DNA of 64,000 bases from Streptomyces caelestis (GTDB taxonomy: Bacteria > Actinomycetota > Actinomycetes > Streptomycetales > Streptomycetaceae), in NCBI RefSeq assembly GCF_014205255.1, contig NZ_JACHNE010000001.1, forward strand, positions 2,728,001 through 2,792,000, written 5' to 3'. Within the stretch, counting starts at the first letter, position 1; every line of letters starts with the position of its first letter. Of this stretch, positions 16,716 through 25,941 are shown in pieces. The translations under genes were made by a program, and so were the position numbers. Below the pieces are notes generated by a model that worked only from the letters and a program-made list of their open reading frames with translations, was not told the DNA's origin and ran no database searches.

Positions 16716-17867
16716 ATGCCCCAGCACGTGCCGTCCCAGCTGCGTGCCGCGTCCCCCAGCGCGCCGCAGCGCCCTCCGGCGCTTCCCCCACATCCGCGCC
16801 GGATCGTCTTTCTGGCCCATCGAGATCTGGACAACCCGTCCGCCGGCGGCTCCGAGCTGCTGGTCGACAAGCTCGCCGACGGCCTGACCCGGCTCGGCCA
16901 CCAGGTGACCCTGCTCTGCGGGGGCCCCGCGGCCTTCCGGGACTACCGGGTCGTGTCGGCGGGCGGCCCCTACGGGCACTACCTGCGCGCCCGGTCGGCC
17001 TTCGCCCGCCAGGTCGGCGACTGCGACCTGCTGGTCGAGGTGTGCAACGGCATGCCGTACCTGGCGCCGCTGTGGCACTCCGGGCCCACGCTGTGCCTGG
17101 TCAACCACGTCCACACCGACCTGTGGAAGATGCGCTTCGGCGGGCCGCTGGCGCCGGCCGCGCGGATCGGCCGAAGACTCGAACACTGGGCCCTGACCGG
17201 GGCGCAGCAGCGGAGTCTGCTGGTCGCGGTCTCCTCCTCCACCGCCCACGCCCTGCGCGCGATCGGCGTCGAGCGGGACCGTATCCGGGTCGTGCACAAC
17301 GGCGTCGAGGAGCCGGCGCCGCGGGCCGAGCGCTCCCCCGAGCCGTTGTTCGTCGCCGTCGGCCGGCTCGTCGAGTACAAGCGGATCGATCTGCTGCTGC
17401 GGTTGTGGGAGCGGGTGCGGCCCGTCACCGGCGGGCGGCTGGTCATCGTCGGGGACGGCCCCGAGCGCGGAAGACTGGAACAACTCGCCGGGCCCGGTGT
17501 GGAGTTCACCGGCTATGTCTCGGAGGCCGAGAAGCACCGGCTGCTGTGCGCGGCCTGGTTGCTGCTGCACCCTTCCGCCGTGGAGGGGTGGGGTCTGGTC
17601 GTGACGGAGGCGGCGGCGCGGGAGACGCCGACCGTGGCCTTCGACGTGCCGGGGCTCAAGGACTCCGTGGTGGACGGTGAGACCGGAGTCCTCGCGCGCG
17701 GCGAGTCCTCGTTCGCCGCCGCCTGGTGTGCGCTCGGCCTGTCCGGGTCGCGGCGGGAGCTGATGGGCAAGGCGGCCCGGGAGCGGGCGGCGCAGTTCCG
17801 GTGGGACCGGACTGTGCGGCAGTTTCGGGCGGTGGCCGCGGAGGCGGTGAGGGGCTGGGCCCCGTGA
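16716..17867 (+). CDS. GT4 glycosyltransferase
   Basis: A 383-residue GT-B enzyme. The N-terminal half has NPSAGGSELLVDKLADGL, the donor/acceptor Rossmann start of GT4 proteins. The C-terminal half has FVAVGRLVEYKRIDLLL, VIVGDGPERGRLEQLA and the EX7E pair in AVEGWGLVVTEAA. It transfers a sugar from a nucleotide donor on the cytoplasmic face. ATG 16716 follows GTTGGAG. It lies 206 bases after the DUF3068 gene, with no terminator seen, and overlaps the next methyltransferase. Confidence 0.88.
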   Translation: MPQHVPSQLRAASPSAPQRPPALPPHPRRIVFLAHRDLDNPSAGGSELLVDKLADGLTRLGHQVTLLCGGPAAFRDYRVVSAGGPYGHYLRARSAFARQVGDCDLLVEVCNGMPYLAPLWHSGPTLCLVNHVHTDLWKMRFGGPLAPAARIGRRLEHWALTGAQQRSLLVAVSSSTAHALRAIGVERDRIRVVHNGVEEPAPRAERSPEPLFVAVGRLVEYKRIDLLLRLWERVRPVTGGRLVIVGDGPERGRLEQLAGPGVEFTGYVSEAEKHRLLCAAWLLLHPSAVEGWGLVVTEAAARETPTVAFDVPGLKDSVVDGETGVLARGESSFAAAWCALGLSGSRRELMGKAARERAAQFRWDRTVRQFRAVAAEAVRGWAP

Positions 17868-18649
17868 TGCCACCCGAGCGCCCACGCGGCGGAGCCGCAC
17901 CTGTCACAGCCGCGCGCCCCCATGGGAGCGACCCCTCCTTGCGCCGGTCTCTCGCCCTGTTCCGTGCCTTCCTCCACGAACAGGACGATCCCGAGAGCTG
18001 CTACTCGCTGCTCGCCCGGGACGCCGCAGACCAGGTCGAGGCCTACGACGGGCCCGTCGCCGGGCGTACCGTCGTCGACGTCGGCGGCGGCAGCGGATAC
18101 TTCACCGAGGAGTTCCGGCGGCGCGGGGCGCAGGCGTTCCTCTTCGAGCCGGACCCGGCCGAGCTCGGCGAGAAACCCCCCGACTCCGCCGTCGTCGCCG
18201 ACGGATACCTGCTGCCCCTGCGGGACGGCGTCGCGGACGTCACGTTCTCCTCCAACGTGCTGGAGCACGTGGCCGACCCGGAGACGTTCCTGAGTGAGCT
18301 GGCCCGGGTGACACGGCCGGGCGGGCTGATCTACGTGTCGTTCACCAACTGGCTGTCGCCGTGGGGCGGGCACGAGTGGGCCCCGTGGCACTACTTCGGT
18401 GCCGAGCGGGCCCGGGCCCGCTATCTGCGGCGGACCGGCAGGCCCGCCAAGCACACGCTCGGCGAGAACCTCTTCGCGGTGCACATCGGATCCACCCTGC
18501 GGCAGGTGCGTGCCCGGGACGACGTCACGGTCGTCTCGGCGCGCTCCCGCTACTGGCCGTTCCTCGCGGAGACCGTCGTCAAGGCGCCCGGCATCCGCGA
18601 GTTCGCCACCTGGAACCTTCTCCTCATCCTGCGGCGGTGTCCTCTATGA
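17867..18649 (+). CDS. Class I SAM-dependent methyltransferase
   Basis: About 260 residues with motif I VVDVGGGSGYFTEEF, an acidic motif II (LFEPDP), NVLEHVADPETFLSE and RVTRPGGLIYVSF, as in Methyltransf_11/ubiE-like enzymes. The start is uncertain: ATG 17867 (or GTG 17864) overlaps the glycosyltransferase stop, but the first 18 codons after it coincide with a dispersed repeat (17876-17921). A TTG at 17939 would start just before the conserved domain. Its stop overlaps the AftD-like start (ATGA at 18646-18649). It probably methylates a sugar or lipid of the operon product. Confidence 0.8.
   Translation: MPPERPRGGAAPVTAARPHGSDPSLRRSLALFRAFLHEQDDPESCYSLLARDAADQVEAYDGPVAGRTVVDVGGGSGYFTEEFRRRGAQAFLFEPDPAELGEKPPDSAVVADGYLLPLRDGVADVTFSSNVLEHVADPETFLSELARVTRPGGLIYVSFTNWLSPWGGHEWAPWHYFGAERARARYLRRTGRPAKHTLGENLFAVHIGSTLRQVRARDDVTVVSARSRYWPFLAETVVKAPGIREFATWNLLLILRRCPL
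17876..17921. repeat. Dispersed repeat copy B, inside the 5' coding region of a methyltransferase
   Basis: CGCCCACGCGGCGGAGCCGC and the following GCGCGCCCC match copy A at 4608-4652. In this copy the element sits at a gene junction and, if ATG 17867 is used, is translated as part of the methyltransferase N-terminus. Confidence 0.55.
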
Positions 18650-21600
18650 CAACCACGGTCCAGGCTCCTCCACCGGCAGCCGTCCCCACCACCGCGACCG
18701 CGGCGGGTCCCCCCGAGGGCCCGAGGTCGCGGCGCTGGCTGCTGGGTTTCTGGGCCGTGGTGTTCGTGCTGTTCCTGGCGGTGCGGCCGGGACGCCAGAC
18801 GTTCGACACCAAGCTCGGGGTGACGGTCGACCCGGGCCAGTTCCTCGCCGACCTGGGGCAGTTGTGGCACGACCGGGCCGGGTTCGGCGGGATCCAGGAC
18901 CAGTACGTCGGCTATCTGTGGCCGATGCTGCCGTTCTACTGGCTGTGCGACCTCGTACAGCTGCCGGTGTGGCTGGCGGAGCGGCTGTGGATGTCGCTGA
19001 TCGTGTCCGTCGCCTTCTGGGGTGCGCTGCGGCTGGCCGAGCGGCTGCGGGTGGGCAGTGGTGCCTCCCGGCTGCTGGGGGCCGTGGCGTACGCGCTGTG
19101 GCCGGTGTTCACCACCGTCATCGGGTCGACGTCGGCCGCCGCGCTGCCCGGCGCGTTCCTGCCGTGGGTGCTGCTGCCGCTGACGAACGAGCGGTACGCC
19201 GCCCGGGTCGCGGCCCTGCGGTCGGCGCTGCTCGTGCCGTTCATGGGCGGCGTGAACGCCTCGGCGACGCTGGCGTCCCTGCTGCCGGTCGGGCTGTACC
19301 TGCTGTCCCGGCCGTCCGGGCCGCGGCAGCGCAAGCTGATCGCCTGGTGGGCTCCGGCCGTGATCGTCGTGACGGCCTGGTGGTGGGTGCCGCTGCTGCT
19401 GCTCGGGGTCTACGGCGAGAACTTCCTGCCCTACATAGAGACGTCGCAGACGACGACGGACACCATGGCGGCGACCGAGGCGCTGCGCGGTGCCGGCAAC
19501 TGGGTCGCCTATCTGCACTTCGGTGAGGCGTGGCTGCCCGCGGGGTGGGCCGTGGCCTCCTCCGTCGTCGTGATCGTGTGCTCGGCGCTCGCGGCCGGGC
19601 TCGGTCTCGCCGGGCTCGCCCGGCGGGACATGCCCGAGCGGCGGTGGCTCGTACTGACGGTGCTCGTGGCGGCGCTGGTACTGCTCGCCGGGTACGGCGG
19701 CGCGTTCGGGGCGCCGTTCCACGGGGTCGTGCAGGGCTGGCTGGACGGCTGGCTGTCGCCGTTCCGGAACATCTACAAGTTCCAGACGGGCCTGGCGCTG
19801 GCGTTCGTGCTGGGCCTGGCCCATCTGGTGGGTGTGGCCGCCGAGCCGCGCGGGGCCCGCCCGGTGCGCGGCCGGCGCTTCGCCCCGCTGATCGCGGCGG
19901 TGCTGATCCTGCCCGGGCTGCTGTGGCCGTACCTCAACGGCTCGATCCTGAACCCGGGTTCCTTCCAGAAGCTCCCCGCCTACTGGCAGGCCACGGCCGA
20001 CTGGCTGGAGAAGTACTCGCCCGACTCGCGCGCCCTGGTCGTCCCGGCGACCGCCCACGGCGTCTACACCTGGGGCTCGCCCGTCGACCAGCCGCTCGAC
20101 GTGCTCGCCGAGTCGCGGTGGGCGCAGCGCGACTACGTACCGTTCGGCACACCCGGCAACCGGCGCGCGATGGACGCCGTCGAGCAGGCACTGCTGTCCG
20201 GCGCCGAAGTCCCGGGGCTCGCCGACTACTTGAGCCGGGCCGGGCTGTACTACGTCGTCGTACGCAACGATCTCGACCCGGACCAGATCGGCTACGTGCC
20301 GACCTCGACCGTCAAGCGCACCCTCGAACAGTCGGGGTACGAGCGGGTGACGGGACTCGGACCGGTCATGACCGGCGGCCGGATCGCGCAGGACGCCCCA
20401 CTCCAGGTCGAGGGACTGTACGCGCGGCAGCGGGCGGTGGAGATCTACCGGCCGGCCGGCCAGGACGTGGTCCGGCCCGGGCAGGCGGGACTCATGCCGG
20501 TCTCCGACACGGCCGTGGTGTCCGGCGGCCCGGAGGCTCTGCTGCCGCTGGCGTCGCGCCTGCGCGGGCGGGCGACCGTCCTGACCGGTGACCACCACCC
20601 GGGGCTCGGCACCCCGGCGGTGCAGGTGGTGGGCGACGGGATGCGGCGCGCCGACACCCGGTTCGGCGTGGTCAACGCCGGTACGTCGTACACGTACACG
20701 CGCGACGAGCGCAACGCGCCCGGCGCCCAGCAGGACCCGGGCGAGAAGCCGCGCCAGATCCTGCCGACCGAGGGCGCCGACCACCAGACGGTGGCCGAAC
20801 TGCGTGGCGCCCGCTCGGTGACGGCCTCCTCGTACGGCAACTGGCTGTTCCATCTGCCGCAGTACGACCCGGTGAACGCCTTCGACGGCAACCCGGACAC
20901 CGCGTGGGCGGAGGGCTCGCCGGACACGCCGGACGGGCAGTGGCTGCGCATCGGCTTCACCGGCTCCTACGACATGCCGTCCACCTTCAAGGTCACGCCG
21001 CTGCCGCAGGAGAGCGTGCGGGCGGCTGCGACGAAGGTGCGGGTGGAGACGGAGAAGGGCGAGCGGACGAGCATCCTCCGGCCGAACGGCACGGCGCAGA
21101 GCGTCAAGGCGCCCGAGGGCGGCACGCGGTGGATGAAGCTGACGATCGTGGACTCGGTGGAGCGCCGGGCCGGCCTCACCGGCGCGGGCTTCTCCGAGAT
21201 CGACCTGCCGGACGTGCAGGTCACCCGGCTGCTGCGGCTCCCGACGGACGCGGACGACGCGACATCGGACGCCACGGTGGTCTCTCTGCACCGGGCCTCC
21301 GACCCGACCGGCCTCTCTCCGACCGGCACCGAGGCCGGCCTGCACCGCCGCTTCACGACACCGGCCTCCGGGACGTACGAGGTGACGGCGAGCGCGGTGC
21401 CGGTGGCGGGTGAGGCACTCGACCGGCTGCTGTACGAGGTCGCGCCCGAGCAGCAGTCCAGGATCGTCGCCACCGCCGACTCCACGGCGAGCCTCGGCGC
21501 GGGCCTCGCGGCCCGCAACCTCACCGACGGCGACCTGACGACGGCGTGGATCGCGGGCGACCGGCCGACGATCCACCTGAGCTGGGAGGGCAAGCAGCCG

Positions 21601-22821
21601 GTCGGCGAACTGGTCCTGGCGCCCGCGGGCGGCCTGTCCACCCGCGCCTCCCAGGTGCACATCAGCTCCCCGGACGGCGCGGCGATCGCCGGCGTCGACG
21701 AGAACGGCTGGGTCCGCTTCCCGCCGATCACCACCGACCGGCTCGACGTCACGATCACCGAGACCGCCCCGCTGACCCTGCACAACCCGGTCGCCGACGA
21801 GAAGCTGCGCCTCCCGGTGGGCCTCACGGAGGCGTACATCCCCTCCCTCGACCAGTACCGCACCCCGCAGCCGGACGGCACCCGGAAGTTCTCCCTGCCG
21901 TGCGGCAAGGGCCCCGACGTGGCGCTGGACGGCGAGCTCTACCAGACGGGCGCGAAGGGCACCGTGCGTGACCTGGTGGAGCGGCGGTCCGTCGAGGTGA
22001 CGCTCTGCCAGGGGGGCCGGAACGACGGCGAGGTGCGGCTGTCCTCGGGCGACCACCGGCTGGAGGGCGGCGACGCCGGACCCCTCGCGCTGACGGACGT
22101 CACCCTGACCCGCGGGACGGTCCCGGAGGCCGCCGCGGCCGGACGTGAGCTGCGCGTCCGGGACTGGCTGGGCGACCGGCGCGAGGTGACGGTCGGCTCG
22201 GGCGCGGCCTCGTACCTGACGACGTACGAGAACTTCAACGACGGCTGGAAGGCCACCCTGAACGGCAAGGAGCTCACCCCGCTGCGGCTGGACGGCTGGC
22301 AGCAGGGCTGGCGGATCCCGGCCGGGGCGGGCGGCACGGTCAAACTGTCCTACGAACCGGCCACCACGTACGACGCCGGGCTGATCGGCAGCGGCGTCGG
22401 CATCGCGGTGCTGCTGGGCCTGGCGCTCTGGCGCCGCAACGCCCCCAACCCCGACGCACCGCAACCGGCCCCGCCGCTGCCCGGCCTGTGGCTCGGCACG
22501 GTGGCGCTGACGCTGGTCGGAGTGGTGATCGCGGGGTGGCTCGCGCTGCTGGTCCCGGCGCTGACGTTGCTCGCGGCCCGACGGCACGCGCTGCTGGTGC
22601 CGATCGCGTTCGTGGCGCTGGCGGGAGCGGGGGTGGTTGCCGCGATCGGGGCCGGGGTGCCGGTGGGCGCGGGTGAGGGCGCGTTCAGCCGTACGGCCCA
22701 ACTGCTGGCGCTGGTCGGGCTGTTCGCCGGCCTGGTGAGTCTGCGCGAAGGGCCCTCCTCGGAGGCACCGACGCAGCGACTGCCCAGGACCGCGGACACG
22801 GGGAAGGGCGAGCCCGCATGA
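18646..22821 (+). CDS. AftD-like GT-C arabinofuranosyltransferase homologue (DUF3367)
   Basis: A 1391-residue membrane glycosyltransferase. After one N-terminal helix comes a periplasmic loop with RQTFDTKLGVTVDPGQFL, then roughly a dozen hydrophobic segments to residue 470: the GT-C fold, which uses polyprenyl-phosphate sugar donors. Residues 480-1240 are extracytoplasmic and include two discoidin/F5-8-like carbohydrate-binding modules (VNAFDGNPDTAWAEG; ARNLTDGDLTTAWIAG). Three or four membrane helices close the protein. Length and architecture match mycobacterial AftD. Streptomyces is not known for mycobacterial-type arabinogalactan, so the acceptor here is open. Coupled at both ends by ATGA overlaps. 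Confidence 0.82.
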   Translation: MTTTVQAPPPAAVPTTATAAGPPEGPRSRRWLLGFWAVVFVLFLAVRPGRQTFDTKLGVTVDPGQFLADLGQLWHDRAGFGGIQDQYVGYLWPMLPFYWLCDLVQLPVWLAERLWMSLIVSVAFWGALRLAERLRVGSGASRLLGAVAYALWPVFTTVIGSTSAAALPGAFLPWVLLPLTNERYAARVAALRSALLVPFMGGVNASATLASLLPVGLYLLSRPSGPRQRKLIAWWAPAVIVVTAWWWVPLLLLGVYGENFLPYIETSQTTTDTMAATEALRGAGNWVAYLHFGEAWLPAGWAVASSVVVIVCSALAAGLGLAGLARRDMPERRWLVLTVLVAALVLLAGYGGAFGAPFHGVVQGWLDGWLSPFRNIYKFQTGLALAFVLGLAHLVGVAAEPRGARPVRGRRFAPLIAAVLILPGLLWPYLNGSILNPGSFQKLPAYWQATADWLEKYSPDSRALVVPATAHGVYTWGSPVDQPLDVLAESRWAQRDYVPFGTPGNRRAMDAVEQALLSGAEVPGLADYLSRAGLYYVVVRNDLDPDQIGYVPTSTVKRTLEQSGYERVTGLGPVMTGGRIAQDAPLQVEGLYARQRAVEIYRPAGQDVVRPGQAGLMPVSDTAVVSGGPEALLPLASRLRGRATVLTGDHHPGLGTPAVQVVGDGMRRADTRFGVVNAGTSYTYTRDERNAPGAQQDPGEKPRQILPTEGADHQTVAELRGARSVTASSYGNWLFHLPQYDPVNAFDGNPDTAWAEGSPDTPDGQWLRIGFTGSYDMPSTFKVTPLPQESVRAAATKVRVETEKGERTSILRPNGTAQSVKAPEGGTRWMKLTIVDSVERRAGLTGAGFSEIDLPDVQVTRLLRLPTDADDATSDATVVSLHRASDPTGLSPTGTEAGLHRRFTTPASGTYEVTASAVPVAGEALDRLLYEVAPEQQSRIVATADSTASLGAGLAARNLTDGDLTTAWIAGDRPTIHLSWEGKQPVGELVLAPAGGLSTRASQVHISSPDGAAIAGVDENGWVRFPPITTDRLDVTITETAPLTLHNPVADEKLRLPVGLTEAYIPSLDQYRTPQPDGTRKFSLPCGKGPDVALDGELYQTGAKGTVRDLVERRSVEVTLCQGGRNDGEVRLSSGDHRLEGGDAGPLALTDVTLTRGTVPEAAAAGRELRVRDWLGDRREVTVGSGAASYLTTYENFNDGWKATLNGKELTPLRLDGWQQGWRIPAGAGGTVKLSYEPATTYDAGLIGSGVGIAVLLGLALWRRNAPNPDAPQPAPPLPGLWLGTVALTLVGVVIAGWLALLVPALTLLAARRHALLVPIAFVALAGAGVVAAIGAGVPVGAGEGAFSRTAQLLALVGLFAGLVSLREGPSSEAPTQRLPRTADTGKGEPA

Positions 22822-24065
22822 CGACACCGGTACGCGTCCCGTTCCCGGTGGTGGACGAGGTGTCCCGGCACTGCCTCCAGGAGGAGGAACCGGAGACGGT
22901 CCACATCGAGGTCCACCTCCCCGGGCCCGTCGACCGGTCCCGCCTGCGCAAGGCCTTCACGGAGGCCCTGCACCGGCATCCACGCATCCTGATGCGGGAG
23001 GCGAAAGGGCCGTGGTACCGGCGCCGCTACGCGTGGGAGCTGACGGACGAGCCGGACACGGAGGTCGTCACCTTCACGCCGACAGGCCCACGCGCGCTCC
23101 AGGACGCCAGGACACGCGCCCTGACCGTGGCACCACCCCTGTCGGTGTCCCCACCGATACGGCTTGAGGCAGTGGGCTCAGTCCTGTTCCTCACCATCAA
23201 CCACACCGCCCTCGACGGCCCGGCCTGCCTCCGGATCCTGGCCACCGCGGCCGAGTTGTACGGAGGCAGGGACAACTCCCCCGCGGCACCCCCGCCCCGT
23301 AGGGACCTAGCCCTCCAGGAGCCCCCGGACATCCCGGCCACCTGGTCACCCCCCGCACGGGTAGCGCCGGGCAAGCCCGACCCCTCCCCCGGCAACGGCA
23401 TGCTCGTCACCGAACTCCCCCTCCCCCACCGCCCCAAGGGCTCCCCCTACACCGTCAACGACCAGCTCATGGTCACCACGGCCCTGACCATCGCCCACTG
23501 GAACAGGGAACACGGCGCCCGTCCCCGCGCCCTGCGCATCACCATGCCCGTGGACGACCGCCCCCGTGACACCACGATGCCCATCGGCAACGGCACCCGG
23601 CTGGTGGAAGTCCCCTTCGTAGCAGCCGAGTTGGACCACCCGGACATGTCCGCCCTCCTCCGGCGCACCGCGGAGCGCACTCGCACACTGAAGTCCCTCC
23701 CCCGCCCCCAACTGGGCCACGGCGCCGCCCTCCTCACCGCCCCCTGGGCCCCCGTCGCCGCCCGCGCCGCCCTGACCCGCGCCCTGCGCCGGGCCGCCGC
23801 GCCCTGGACGTCGACCACGCTGCTCAGCAACATCGGCCGCATCCCGTACCCCCTGGACTTCGGCGAGGAGACGGGCCGCGCGCACGCGGTGTGGTTCTCG
23901 GCGCCGGCCCGGATGCCGCGCGGCCTCACCGTGACCACCGCCTCCACCGCCGGCCGCCTCCACCTGGCCCTGCGCTGGTCCCGGGCCCTGCTCAGCCACG
24001 GCGACGGCGCTCACCTCCGCGACCTGTTCGAGCACTATCTGCACACCACGGAGGTGACCCCGTGA
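22818..24065 (+). CDS. Condensation/PapA-like acyltransferase
   Basis: A 415-residue protein resembling the chloramphenicol-acetyltransferase-like fold of NRPS condensation domains and mycobacterial PapA acyltransferases. It has a V-shaped two-half layout, the active-site motif NHTALDGPA (HxxxDG) near residue 131, and a C-terminal STTLLSNIGRI segment corresponding to the conserved SNxG region. It is stand-alone, without carrier or adenylation domains. Its position between an AftD-like transferase and a methyltransferase, with ATGA/GTGA overlaps, suggests acylation of a glycan or glycolipid. A catalytically dead homologue cannot be excluded. Confidence 0.7.
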   Translation: MTTPVRVPFPVVDEVSRHCLQEEEPETVHIEVHLPGPVDRSRLRKAFTEALHRHPRILMREAKGPWYRRRYAWELTDEPDTEVVTFTPTGPRALQDARTRALTVAPPLSVSPPIRLEAVGSVLFLTINHTALDGPACLRILATAAELYGGRDNSPAAPPPRRDLALQEPPDIPATWSPPARVAPGKPDPSPGNGMLVTELPLPHRPKGSPYTVNDQLMVTTALTIAHWNREHGARPRALRITMPVDDRPRDTTMPIGNGTRLVEVPFVAAELDHPDMSALLRRTAERTRTLKSLPRPQLGHGAALLTAPWAPVAARAALTRALRRAAAPWTSTTLLSNIGRIPYPLDFGEETGRAHAVWFSAPARMPRGLTVTTASTAGRLHLALRWSRALLSHGDGAHLRDLFEHYLHTTEVTP

Positions 24066-24802
24066 CGACGACCACCCCGGCGTCCCCGCCCCGCGACCTG
24101 CGCGACTTCTACGAGAACCCGGCCGTCCCCGTCGCCTCCGGCACCCCGCGCAGCATCCGCCAGGCCCGCATGCTGGCCGGGGCACTCGGCCCGGCGGACC
24201 CCGAGCCGCGGACGATCCTCGACATCGGCTGCGGAGACGGCACCGCCGCCGCCACCGCCGCCCCGCTCCTGCCCGGCCACCACGTCATCGGCGTCGACTG
24301 GTCCCAGGACGCCCTCAGGCGCGCCCGCACCCGCATCCCGTACGCGGTCCGCGGCGAACTCACTGGCGGTGGGCTGCCGTTCGCGCCGGAGTCGGCCGAC
24401 GCCGTGCTGTTCAGCGAGGTGATCGAGCATCTCGTCGACCCGGACGCGGCGCTCGACGAGATCCGCAGGATCCTGCGGCCCGGCGGGCATCTGATGCTGT
24501 CCACGCCGAACCTGGCCGCCTGGTACAACCGCGCGTTGCTGCTCGCCGGCGTCCAGCCGGTCTTCTCGGAGGTCAGCCTGCGCGGCATCCACGGCCGCCC
24601 CGGGAAGGAGGTCGTAGGACATCTGCGCCTCTACACCGCCCGCGCGCTGCGGGAGTTCGTCGCCGCCTCCGGGTTCACGGTCGTGACGCTCGAAGGCGCT
24701 CCCTTCCACGGCGTACCGCGCCCGCTGCGGCCGCTGGACCGGCTGGCCTGTGCCCGGCCGCAGCTGGCGTCGATCCTGCTGCTGCACGCCAGGAGGACGT
24801 AG
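24062..24802 (+). CDS. Class I SAM-dependent methyltransferase
   Basis: A 246-residue enzyme with motif I ILDIGCGDGTAAATAAPLL, VIGVDWSQDALRRAR, SADAVLFSEVIEHLVDPDAA and ILRPGGHLMLSTPN, a standard Methyltransf_11/23 layout. The GTG start at 24062 overlaps the previous stop (GTGA). It is distinct from the 17867-18649 enzyme, so the operon encodes at least two small-molecule-type methyltransferases plus FkbM. The substrate is unknown; context suggests a sugar or lipid-linked intermediate. Confidence 0.83.
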   Translation: MTTTTPASPPRDLRDFYENPAVPVASGTPRSIRQARMLAGALGPADPEPRTILDIGCGDGTAAATAAPLLPGHHVIGVDWSQDALRRARTRIPYAVRGELTGGGLPFAPESADAVLFSEVIEHLVDPDAALDEIRRILRPGGHLMLSTPNLAAWYNRALLLAGVQPVFSEVSLRGIHGRPGKEVVGHLRLYTARALREFVAASGFTVVTLEGAPFHGVPRPLRPLDRLACARPQLASILLLHARRT

Positions 24803-24805
24803 CCC

Positions 24806-25723
24806 ATGTGGTGGGGAGTGGCCGCGGCCCTGCTGGCGAACACCTTGTACAGCCTGGGCTTCGTGCTGGAGAAACGGGCGCTCACCTCGCTGCCCGAGGT
24901 GAGCATCCGGCAGCCGGCCCGGCTGTTGCGCCTCGTCCTCGGCAGCCCTCTGTGGATCGGCGGCTCCCTCGCCCTGGCCGCCGGTTTCGCCGCGCAGCTC
25001 GTCGTCTACCGCACCCTCCCGATCGCCGCCGCGCAGGGCATCTTCGTCTCCGGCCTGGTGCTGCTCGTGCTGCTGTCGGCCCGGCTGCTCGGGGAGGAGA
25101 CGAGCGGCCGGGAGCGGTACGCGCTGGGTGCGATCCTGCTCGCGCTGCTGATGGTGGTGCTGTCGCTGCGCGAGGGCTCGGACACCGTCAGCCAGGAGGC
25201 GCCGTACCAGTTGATCCTGCTGGTGTGCGTGCCGTCACTGGCGGCCGGGCTGTGGCTGTACGGCTCCGCCGAGCGGCGGGCCCGCAACCGGCACCGGCGG
25301 CCGACGACCGGCGTCGAGTACGGGGTGGCCGTGGGGCTGCTGTACGGCGTGAGTTCGCTGGCCATCAAGGGCGTGTCGAGCCATCTGACGACCAGCGGGA
25401 TCGGCGGTGCGGTGCTGGACCTGCTGAGCTCCCCGTATCCGTATCTGCTGTTGTTCACCGGTGTGTTCGGCCTGGTGATGTCGCAGGCGGCGCTCCAGCG
25501 CTGCCGGGCCTCGCTGATCGTGCCGGTGTGCACGACCGTGACGTCCCTGTTCACGGCGGTGCTCGGCACGCTGTCGTTCGGCGAGGCCCTGCCGGACGAG
25601 CCGCTGCGGCTCTCGCTGCGGGTGGCGGGCACGGCCCTGGCGGTCGCCGTACTGCTGACCATGCCGAAGCACGACCCTGCTCCCCAACCCACCGCACCAG
25701 CCAAGGAGTTGGCCTCCCCATGA
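24806..25723 (+). CDS. DMT/EamA-like multi-pass membrane transporter
   Basis: A 305-residue protein of about nine or ten hydrophobic helices arranged as two similar halves, starting MWWGVAAALLANTLYSLGFV with a charged EKRAL after the first helix. This fits the drug/metabolite transporter superfamily, including NIPA-like and lipid-linked-sugar flippase relatives. It starts 3 bases after the methyltransferase stop and overlaps the next gene by ATGA. In an envelope glycan operon it could flip a polyprenyl-linked sugar or export a small precursor, which is inference. Confidence 0.72.
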   Translation: MWWGVAAALLANTLYSLGFVLEKRALTSLPEVSIRQPARLLRLVLGSPLWIGGSLALAAGFAAQLVVYRTLPIAAAQGIFVSGLVLLVLLSARLLGEETSGRERYALGAILLALLMVVLSLREGSDTVSQEAPYQLILLVCVPSLAAGLWLYGSAERRARNRHRRPTTGVEYGVAVGLLYGVSSLAIKGVSSHLTTSGIGGAVLDLLSSPYPYLLLFTGVFGLVMSQAALQRCRASLIVPVCTTVTSLFTAVLGTLSFGEALPDEPLRLSLRVAGTALAVAVLLTMPKHDPAPQPTAPAKELASP

Positions 25724-25941
25724 AGCCCGACGACCCGCTGCTGAAGATCCTTGCCTGCCCGCTCGACAAAGGCCCGCTGCATCTGCTGGCCGAGGAGACC
25801 GGGCAGGAGGAGGCGCTGTACAACCCGCGGTTGCGCCGCCGCTATCCGATCGTCGACGGCATTCCGCAGCTCCTGCCGTCCTCGGGCGAGCAGGTCCCGG
25901 ACGACGAACACGAGGAACTTCTCCAGAGGATGGCCCCATGA
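25720..25941 (+). CDS. Trm112-family small protein
   Basis: A 73-residue protein with LKILACPLDKGPLHLLAEE and RRYPIVDGIPQLLPSSGEQV, the Trm112/YcaR signature. Family members activate or stabilise methyltransferases or sit near lipid A/cell-wall genes. Only one of the usual paired cysteines is present, so zinc binding is doubtful. It is translationally coupled on both sides, directly before an FkbM methyltransferase, which makes a methyltransferase partner role attractive. Confidence 0.75.
   Translation: MKPDDPLLKILACPLDKGPLHLLAEETGQEEALYNPRLRRRYPIVDGIPQLLPSSGEQVPDDEHEELLQRMAP

Noticed and set aside
18550..22827. A 1425-codon open frame antisense to the AftD-like gene
   Set aside because: It mirrors the coding strand's G/C third-position bias; its product is charge-rich and low complexity with no domain or ribosome site.
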